A stretch of DNA of 64,000 bases from a virus, in IMG/VR virus record IMGVR_UViG_3300022689_000130, positions 62,001 through 126,000 of that record, one strand, 5' to 3'. The notes under the pieces were generated by a model. That model had not been told where the DNA came from. It saw only the letters and a list, made by a program, of their open reading frames with translations, and did no database searches. The translations under genes and the position numbers were made by a program. Below are positions 33,101-42,600 of the stretch, one piece after another. Within the stretch, counting starts at the first letter, position 1. Each line of letters opens with the position of its first letter.

Positions 33101-33619
33101 AATCAAAATTATGATAACAACTTTCGCAAGTGGATCGCTGATAGCCGCCAGGCAGCAACTCGTCCAGAACCGCCAGATGCAGTTGATCTTGAACGTCAGT
33201 TTGCCAGCTTGAATACTAAAAAAGCAATAAGTGATAGCATTGTATATCGGGCTGCGGAATATAAAGTTTTGTTTGGTGAACTCGCAGATGTTGAACTGCA
33301 AGGAAAATTTAGGGTGGTTAAGGTAGCAGGCACAACACTTACTGACAACGAAATCAAATCACGTATTCTAGCAATTATCAAAGATTTCTTCAATATCGAA
33401 AATTGGGATTTTGGTGAAATATTCTATTTTACTGAGTTGAGTGCATATATTCATCAGCAGATGCCAGGGGTAATAAGTAGCGTAGTAATCACCCCAATAC
33501 AATCTAATAGCAAATTCGGTGATTTATTCCAGGTCATTCCAGAAAGTAACGAGTTGTTCATCCCGGACGTAACACTACAAGACATTGAAATTGTCAACTC
33601 ATTAAATACATTAAGGTAA
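30191..33619 (+). CDS. 6: Baseplate wedge protein gp6 (1142 aa), enlarged
   Basis: N-terminus NLFSAEDFRLIYDSFKQANF, SSEFVALIETLAFLAHSLAF and ERRASILRIADFLGYTPTR are the gp6 signature (BaseplateJ-like wedge core); the C-terminus has ILAIIKDFFNIENWDFGEIF and HQQMPGVISSVVITPI. T4 gp6 has 660 residues. The extra length is a central insert of about 350-450 residues including two GxGY...P...I repeats (about 600-660: NAGSGYTATPLVEI and NGGTGYQNPVAVRI). The start is the ATG at 30191, 1 base after gp25; longer upstream extension overlaps gp25. gp6 forms the inner ring of the baseplate. Confidence 0.9.
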   Translation: MAQSVRQRNLFSAEDFRLIYDSFKQANFQAYDYDSIRGALVDYVKQQYPENFNDWIQSSEFVALIETLAFLAHSLAFRIDQAGRENFLSTAERRASILRIADFLGYTPTRHQPARGELKVVSIRTTQDVFDINGNSLKNKSVDFEDDFQNFLLVMNSVLSENNKFGRPTSSIRIGNIKNDIYATNIAPGRDVVFSFNGEVNGARRPFEVHGLEINQATKSLQESEPNPEDSFDLVYKNDGQGLGSNNTGFFVGFKQGSLQFNDVNADSAISNLIIDIGTTNVNNNDVWVQEINNDGQVQETWTKVDSSFGANTVFNNIRQDNRKLYTVKTVEDDNINVVFGDGVFSDIPNGLIRIWYRNGLNQTYTLDPEDIGTATFGFKYNAADNNTYTVTFTLELQEPVTNAAAQESVTSIKNNAGRVFAAQDRLITAEDYSAYPLSVSENVKKIKAINRTYAGHSRFIKPQDPTGQYQSVDMLADDGYIYSEPVNYRTTLRLPSTLNAEQIYERYVADVIKNPEVINLFYDKFVETDIDFELESTSFEWQQITSGYRGSTGYFTQDGVIKKIGSNATTDMNIARPGSIVEFIETPYNNGTIGTIGQTLQIINAGSGYTATPLVEILGTGNGATAEATIAGGQLSAVTITNGGTGYQNPVAVRIVGGGGTGAEVAATASSATRTWARVVDVVLDGQGIIDSNGNPTGLTTRGQGAVVLNKAIPNTARVTRVFPAYATQFSLDERDAIITEIEGRNTFGLRFDAFASEWKIVRAGDLAPTNENSPNFFSFDNAGNTSSSNLDNSWIVRVEYTADAWTIVTRRTRYVFGSDERIRFYNQNGNMRFNIETNKPERDRIIVKGVNTRPNGNGFSIGNDQTFFVYKYYTEPDGYTDGRKVIITVADVDNDNYPDDPLAFKDITGADTINLNTIFEDGFAYTVRSDTGTAVPGREFLDFKWKRVSASNYRIDPSLSNIIDVFVLNQNYDNNFRKWIADSRQAATRPEPPDAVDLERQFASLNTKKAISDSIVYRAAEYKVLFGELADVELQGKFRVVKVAGTTLTDNEIKSRILAIIKDFFNIENWDFGEIFYFTELSAYIHQQMPGVISSVVITPIQSNSKFGDLFQVIPESNELFIPDVTLQDIEIVNSLNTLR

Positions 33620-33627
33620 ATTAATAA

Positions 33628-36600
33628 ATGGCAAACAAATATCGAGCCAATCCAAAAGACGTAAAAAACTTTACTCAGAGCTCTGAAATAAAGCTGTCAC
33701 AAGACTTTCAAGACTACAGTGAGTTTCTGCCGAATGTCAATCGCAGTGAATCATTGCAGAGATTCTTTGGTGCAACTGTCAATCAATTACTCAGCAGTGG
33801 ATCGACACAAAGCATTGATACCTATTGGGGGCGTCTCGCCGGCCGCAATTATAATCCAAACAGTGAGCTATTCAATCCAGAAACAGATGCTATACGCCTC
33901 AATTATCAATTTCAGCCTGGCACAGTGAGTAAGTCGGAAGGCGAAACACAACAAACTGTGAGCTATATCAATTGGCTTAAAAGACTTGAAAGCTTGGGGT
34001 CTGACCTAAACAATCATGATCGTCTATTTGCAGAGCCGGGATATGTTCTAGATCTTCCTATTAATGCAGATATGTTCATTAATTACCGTAATTACTATTG
34101 GATTGAAGGTTTAATTCCGGTTATCGAAATTGAACCAACTAGTGCTGATCCGATCGTCTTAGACGACATTGTATCGCAGAGCCAATATACTACACCTGAA
34201 TTGAGTAATCACAAAGAAGTTACTTTTGTAAATGGTTTGTTGGTCAAGTTCACTGGACCGTATGTATCAAGCACCAGTGGAAATTGGTTCACAGATTGGA
34301 CTTATTATATTGAAAATGTAGGCGGGGCAGATGGAATTCAACTCGTGCCTAAATTCGATGCGGCAGGAAATGATTTATTCCCAAGTTTAACACCATACGA
34401 AGTTCCGATTCGAGAAGGATGGGATACGGTTGAATGGGATACTACAGCATGGGATGGTACCGCGCCCTTTGCGTCTTATGATGTGAACACAACCTTTGAG
34501 CGCCAAGATCTCAATCTTAATAAGAGCTATATTGTTATGGAACGCTGGGCGGCGGACAAGAACGCTTGGGCCCGCAGCAATAAGTGGTTCAGTATTCATG
34601 CCCTGCGCCAGGCAACAGAATTCAATGATCTAGACCTTAATGCATATTTGAATGTGCGCACACGAGCTGATCGACCAATTCTTGAATATCGTGCAAACAT
34701 GGAATTGTTCAAACACTGCAAAAACTATGTTGAAACTGTAGACTATGCTATTAGTCTCGACCAAGCTACTGAAATGCTAAGCGGTATTGATCAGTTTGCA
34801 ATTGACGACGAAAATGTTATACAGAACGGCGATATAGTTCTTGTTGCAAAGATAAACGATGATGGCCCTGGCCCATTTAGTGGGGCATTTAGCAGCGCAT
34901 TTAACGTCGGTGTGCAGAGCGTATATTTCGGAGATGCATTTGTAGTAGATGGTGTTGGTAGCAATATAACATTGACGCCATATGCAAGTTACAGTGTCGA
35001 CGATTACGTTATTGTTGGCAAAGGCACTGAGCGGGGTGCGGTCTATTGCCTTGAGCAAGAAGGCGAGGGCTGGAAGCTATCTCAAAACAAACTCAAGGCC
35101 GGCACCGCCCCGCTTTTCAATCTTTATGATCAGGATAACCATCCTCTGAGCGATCGCACAGAAAACGACTTTGCTGGCGATCCTGTTTTCCGTTACAAGC
35201 CAAATCCAAATGGTGCTATTGATAAGGAATTGGGTTTCGCACCGACGTTTACCGAGCAAGGATCGTTCAATAATTATGATTTTGAATGGACGTTGAGTAA
35301 TACCCGTTACAATGAAAACATCACAGTAGAGACTAGCGAAGAGATTCGTGGATACTACTTCTGGCGTGATCACGTTCGTAATGAATACTTTAATGGCTGG
35401 AGTAATATTCGTGGCGGTCAGCGTGTTCCTATTATACAAACCATTTTGGCTAATGGAGTGGATAACCCAGAATTTGAGCTAGGCACCGATAAAGTCTCAT
35501 ACACAACTGAATACACAATTGAACTTAATGATGATGCATATCGTTTCAGCGAGCATAGCTATATTGATGTACATCCAGTCGGTTATGCTAATCCAGAAAT
35601 GATTTGGAAGACCGACACAGTATACACGGTTAACACACTAATTTCAGACCCTACACGCATGCCAGTATTTCTTGATGCCCAAGGAAATCCGAATGCAGAA
35701 ATCGTTGTGACAGTTGTCAGCGATGTGTTGGCCGAGATCACGATTAATGACGCATATCCATTTGATAAGTTGCGTTACCAAGATCCAAGTGATAGCACAA
35801 ACTTTGGTGAGATCTTCCTCAGTAACACAAATCAAAATCGTTACACAGTTCAACTAAATGGACAATATCTTAAAGAAGATGTAGACTATACCTTTTCTGG
35901 CACCAAAATTACAGTTACAGCCGAGACACAAGAAAATGACGTTCTAGAATTGATGTATGTTGCAGATGCTGACATTCAAAATGTTGTTTACGATGTTGCT
36001 CCAGTGCATTTCTTCAATAGTGAAAACCGTCCATTTGTTGGCGCCGGTTATGACGATTTGATTAAGCATTTTACCCGTCAGCTAACTGCATTGCCAGGCT
36101 TCGAAGGTGATTTAGGTGGCATCAACAACTACCACAATATTCTTCGACTTCATTCATATGATGGGTTAATTCGCCAGCAAATCTTCCAAACCAAAAAGGC
36201 GCAATACCTAATCGATCAAGAATCAATTAACCCGATTCGTGCACTCAAAAGTGTATCACGTGACTATGATGACTTCAAAACAACTTTCAAGAACAAAGTT
36301 CGTCAATTATGGGAAAATGAAAGCTGGGAAAACGTGCGCGCAATTGTCGACCGTGCAGTAAGTGATATCAATATCGGTAAGAATAAAGAATTCAAATACG
36401 CTTACAGTGACATGTTATATGCGCGCCGATTCCAAAGTTTTGCATACCTGATTGATAAAGATTCACCAGCACTAATTTACGAGGTGCCAGAAACAATTAA
36501 CTGTTATGGTGATAAAAAAAATCATCTGCAAATCTGGATCAAAGAATTTGATTTTGCATTAGATCAATTTATCGAACGGCCGCTGGTAAAGGGCAAAGAC

Positions 36601-39600
36601 TATATAATTGAAGGTAATCGTATCATATTGCAATTTGTTCCTGACGTTGGTGTAAGAAATGTTGTCAATGCTAGCGATAATGTTGTCAATGCAGCATATA
36701 ATGTCATTGTTGGTAGAGAAATACCAGGCGAAGAGCCAACACTTGTTATTCGTTGGTATGATTATCGTCAGACTAGTCATGTTCCATTCAGTGCAGTTAA
36801 ACTCGGCTTCTTCCGTCCGACTTGCCCGGAAATTATTGACGGTGTTTTGATTGGACACGACAATAGCCGTTACGCATTGACCGGCACAACAATTTTCGAT
36901 CTTGACAGTCCAAACTTTGACATTGTCGCAGCTTGCCTATACGACTTTGAATTGCGTATTTTCAATAACCTGGTGGATAAACATTTTGTCACACCAAACT
37001 TTGGTTTCGATATGCGTGAGTTCTATCCTAACCCGGTTGGAGAATTTCCATACGCTATAGCCGATCTCAATAGTAGGCTGGATGATTGGTATAATCGTTA
37101 TGCAATTCGTAATGGAATCGACGAAATCGACACAGATGATCGTTACGATGCAGCTGATCAATTTACTTGGAATTACTCAACAGTGGGTCCTGGTCTAGGC
37201 AGTTGGCGCTCACTTTATGTTTACAACTTTGGGACCGACCGACCACACACTCACCCTTGGGAGATGCTAGGCCACTATGTCAAACCAGACTGGTGGGATG
37301 ACAATTACTCTTGGGATGCAGGACCGCGGCGCGATGCATTGATTAACGCGCTCAAGTATGGTGTAACTGGCAATAATCTAGGACCAGATTATGTCAACAC
37401 CAAATATGCTCGTAGTCAATACGATTGGACTAATGATGTATTGGTAACTGATGATGGCAGCGCAACTCTCAATCCACCTGTTGATGCAAATGTAGTTTCT
37501 GCGCCGACCAGCCAGGATGCATCAAGGCCATTTGTGTTTGGTGATTGGAGTGATATTGAAGACGAATGGCGTAAGAGTAGCGATTATTTGTTTGCACTTG
37601 CAGAGGTGTTTTTACAAGTTCGCCCATATCGAACACATGAACTATTTTGGATGCTTGATCGTTGGAATGTTAACCGAGCACCAACACAGGAACAATGGAG
37701 AAACGAAGACACGTGTCAGCGTATCGGCAGCACAGAAATTCACAACCAGCTATTAACCGAAGGATTAGTTGTTGGTGTTCGTGTCCGTGAACCAGGCACT
37801 GGGTATTCAAGTCTTGGGTTGAAATTCCGTCCTAACCATATTTGTTATCGAAACGCCGAGGCCACAGCCTATGTTGAAGCAGGGCAAGTAAGCAGTGTGT
37901 CAATAACTGATCCTGGTCGAGGATTTGTCAGTCAGCCAGAAGTAGAACTCACTGAACCATTTGGAAGTGAGGGTGTTGAACTTGAATATATAATTGATCG
38001 CAATTATCATCTTACCCAACTTGGCTTTAATAGTTTGCCAGGCGAAGAATTCCGTGTTAATGTGACTGACACAAACGAACTCGCCACCACACTCAAGCAA
38101 CTTGACATCAATTATATGCTGCATGTTGGTGGCTATACAGACAAGAGAATTCTTGCAATCGAAGCCGATGTTAATACCGGTGCAGATAGTATTCGTATTC
38201 CGGAAAGTAGCTACGATATTTTCATTGATCGCAATGCTCCAAATACAATTGCTTTCTATTCGGGTGTGCGTATTGAAAAGTTAGACGTTGGTTACCGCGT
38301 TACCGGATACAATTTAGACAGTCAGTTCTTCTACTACCTGAAGCCAAGCACTGCCGGCAAGCAAGTCGGTGTCGACATTGGCAATGTAACAGTCACCAAA
38401 TATCTCAATTGGCGTAATGAAGTTGCGCGGGTGCCATATCGTACAATATTCCGTAAGCGCCAGGAATTGTATGATTTTCTTTTGGGTCTTGGTCAATACT
38501 ATGAAACAATTGGTTTCAGTGTCAAAGATCAATGGGATACTGAAGCTAGAGCAGCGATTCGTTGGTCACTCGACAGCACCCAAGTTGACCCTTTTTATGC
38601 AAATGGTATTGCTGATACACTTGTTTATCGTCAAGGCGATCAAGGAGTGGTGCAAACAATCGATGTAAATTATGACGGAATTCCCAACGTATTAGACAGT
38701 GACTTTAAGACGATCCGTCGTAATGAAATGCTGGTTTTGCGCAACGAAGATACGACTGAAATGTCTCTTAAAAGTGGTGATGATCGTCTATTTGGGGTAG
38801 GCGTACGAGTTGTCGAATTTGAGCACGTGATAACCTTTGATAATACTAGTGACTTCAATGACATTCTTTATCAGCCAGAGATTGGTGTAGGGCAAAATCG
38901 TATTCGACTGATTGGCGAACGAACACGCAATTGGAATGGACGTATTGAAGCACCTGGTTATATTGTTCGAGATCGTGGATTGCTACTTAATATTGAAAGC
39001 AGTGTGCGCGAAATTGAAAATGACTGGATTACATCAGAAAGCAAAGCACTTGAAAGATTAACAAGACAGACGATAGGATTTAACGTTGGCTATGCAAAAC
39101 CTACATATATGAAGGATACCTTTGTAGGCGATCGTTCTGCTTATAATTTTGAAAAGGGTGCGCGAAAATACAAAGGTACTGAAAGTGCATTGGAAGCGTT
39201 TACGCGCAATAAGAATATTTTTGGTTCTGAGTTTGAGCATGAGTTATACGAAGACTGGATGGTGCGATTGGGAGATTATGGTGATACAAGTGAGAGAAAC
39301 CCATTACAATTCCAAGTTGTGCATGACAAAATTAAGGGTGATCCGCAACAATTCCGCTTTAGCGATACGTTTGTAAGTGATAAGAGTGATGACCTTGTTA
39401 TTGACCTATTCAAAGGCGGCAATGAAGCCATCAGCGGCAACTATTCTGCACCGTTTAGCCAATATCCTGTTTTGCGATTGGACAATCAAAGTATCAATGA
39501 CCTAGAGCTGTTACAAGAGTTTACTCGTGATGCCGGCCTGCCTCTCGTGACTGAAATTGATAATTTTTTGGGCTCAATCGATGACATCGAAGACATTTAT

Positions 39601-42600
39601 GATCCGACAGCACCATACGCATTGATTCCGAATTGGTCAGAATCAACTGCATATGTGCAAGGTGATCTCGTACGTTATTTTGGTCGTGTATATCGCTTAG
39701 CAGTTGAATCTACGGGGCTGACTAATCTCAATGATGATATTGTCCTGCGAGGAACCCAGATATTCCCGCAGGTTGCAAACGGACTAACATTCATCGCAAA
39801 TGGTGAAACAGTCACATTCGAAAAACAAGAAACACAAGTTACATTTGACCAAATTGTGACCAATGGCACTGTTACTAATCCAGTTGTTCCGAGTGGTGAC
39901 CGCTTGGTGATTGATGGTGTTAACGTTGATTTGATCAATTCAGTGACTACAACGACGTATGCTGATATCACCATTTTAGGTAATGTTAGCAACCCAACTA
40001 TCGAGAACGAACCTGGACGACAAATTATTATCGGCTATGCTGACGATATAAGTTCTCCACTTACAACTGTTACGGTTGATTTTGATGAAGTAGATCCAAC
40101 TTTGACAATGCAGACCATTTTGGCTAATGCACTCACAACCGCTGGTGCATCGAATGTTATCGCACAGACAAACACTCGTATTGCTGCACTCGAAGCACTA
40201 CGTTCAGCATATGTTAGTGCTAACGGTGTGCTGGGTTGGCAAAGCTTTATCAATGATTACTATGATAGCGCACCGTCACCAGATCGTTTTGTCAATCCAG
40301 AGTATTTGGGCGCGCAAGTCGCCGCTAACCTAGGCGCAGCATGGGAAGCCGCTGCCAGAAATCTTATTGACCTCGATCTTAACCTGTTATCAGATTTGGG
40401 AGGAACAAATACACTCGACCAAGCAGATATGGTTGCTGGACGCGGGATTGGAAACTTTACCGGCCCGCAAGAAATTCAGTTTGATGCTGATATAATTGCC
40501 GCCAATGACCTTCTTGATAATGTGGTTACGCCAAATAACCAGAATGAAAACCTAGCCGATTTTGTTGGCTTTGTAGAAAACAATGGTAATACTAGTATTG
40601 CAGCAGGTCAACGAATTACAGTAACTAACCCAACCGAATATGTAACTGATAACATAACAGATATTACAAACAAAATTAATGCTGCTCTCGCTTTGGCCGG
40701 CGCTCCCGCCGATATCTCGGCGAGCCCAAGCGGGCAGATTGTAACGTTGGTGCGCGAGAATAATCTTGCTGGATATCGTTTGGGTGTGGTAAATGATGTT
40801 GATATCGGTTGGAGTGGAGCCAATGATGTTGAAACACAAGGCTCAACTGTTACTGAAGGCCAGCCTCTTGATCTCGATCTGGTTGTGCAGCGTATCAACC
40901 AGTTCTCAATTACCGGTGTAACGGCACAGAATATCAATAATCGCCTCCGCCTCACAAGCACTAATCAAACATTGGTATTAGGCAATGGAACCGCAAATAG
41001 TGATCTGGGACTATCGTCTGGATCATTCCAGGCAGTCCCAAATACTACAGTGGTTCCTGTCGATCTACTGATTGGTGACGTTGTAACACAAATTAACAAT
41101 GCGGAAATTGAAAATCTAGTTGCTAGTCAGATTGGTGGGGCATTGTTGCTCACATTCAACGGCGATTCATTGGAAATCGGTGAAGGTACGGCTAACAGTG
41201 TATTGGGCCTACAAGCTGGAACATTTGAAAGTTTTACAGATGCTGTAAAAAACCAATTCAATGAGGATGACTGGACGGTAGTGGCTGATCCTCTCAACTT
41301 TAATATTTGGACAATCGACAACATTGGCAGCAACCCAATTGAGCCGCAAACAAGTATCAATCGTTATGACGTCTTGCAAACATTAGATTTCCAAATTGGT
41401 GTTCTTGAAATTTGTGCAGGTGAAGAAAATGGAGATGATGCGCTCGTGTTTTGTGACACCGATCACACACTTAGCGTCGGTGACTTTGTGGTAATAGTCA
41501 ATTCAACTTGTATTCCAAGTGTTGATGGTATTCACCGAGTCACAGCAATACAAAATGATCAAGCGTTCTTCATCGATCGATATATAGAACAAAAAGGATT
41601 CACCGGCAAGGTATTTCCATTGCGATCAGTTCGTTTCCCTAATTCAAACCTTGCATTTGGGGCGATGTTTGATACACAGTATGTTCAGGGTAACCTAGGA
41701 TTGCCAGTGGGCGCTTATGTTTACGTTGACGATTTATATAATAGGGCAGGAGACAGTCGTGGTTTCGGTGCAGTGTTTGAGGTAACCCGTTCAAGCGGTC
41801 AAGCAGGCTTGGTTGAAGTTCGGCAGGAAACAGGTAAAACTGATAATAGTGAAATTCGTAACGGCGTCCTCTACAGTAAAGAAAGCGGCGAGACAGTTAT
41901 CCGTCACGAAGTATATGATCCACTCAAAGGCATTATTCCTGGCATCGCCGCAGCCGAAATCGATATTCGCAGCGATAATGATTTTGCCTATTATAACAAC
42001 TCAACTGACCCAGAGCAAGAACTTCGAAACGATATCAGCTGGGGTCAATTACAGGTTGGTACAGTCTGGTGGGATTTGAGCACAGCAATTTATATCAACT
42101 ACGACCAAAGCACACCAGAGTATCGCCAAGAGTATTGGGGAGAACTATTTCCGACCGCGAGCATCGATATTTACGAATGGACAAAAAGTCCGGTAACACC
42201 AGAACAGTATGAAAGTGCAGTGCAGAGTGGCACCATTGTGGATGGTGTAGAATTGACCGGACAACCTTATGTAATCGTAAACCAATTTGGTGAAGAGCAG
42301 TTCAACTGGAGTGAAGAAATTGAAATCAACCCCAATACCAATCAGGTTGAGACTTATTTTTACTTCTGGGTTAAAAACAAAACAACCACACCTACTTTGG
42401 AGCGTGAACTTAGCACAATACAAATTGCAGAAGTTATACAAGATCCAACCAGTCAGCAAATTGATTGGCTAGCAGCAACTAGTTCGAATACACTCTTGGT
42501 CAGTAGCCTAGGCAACGCAAGCGGATATAATGATCTAGTAATGCAAGTTAATTTCGACACCGATCCAGGTAGCTATCACCAGGAATATATGCTGATTTCA

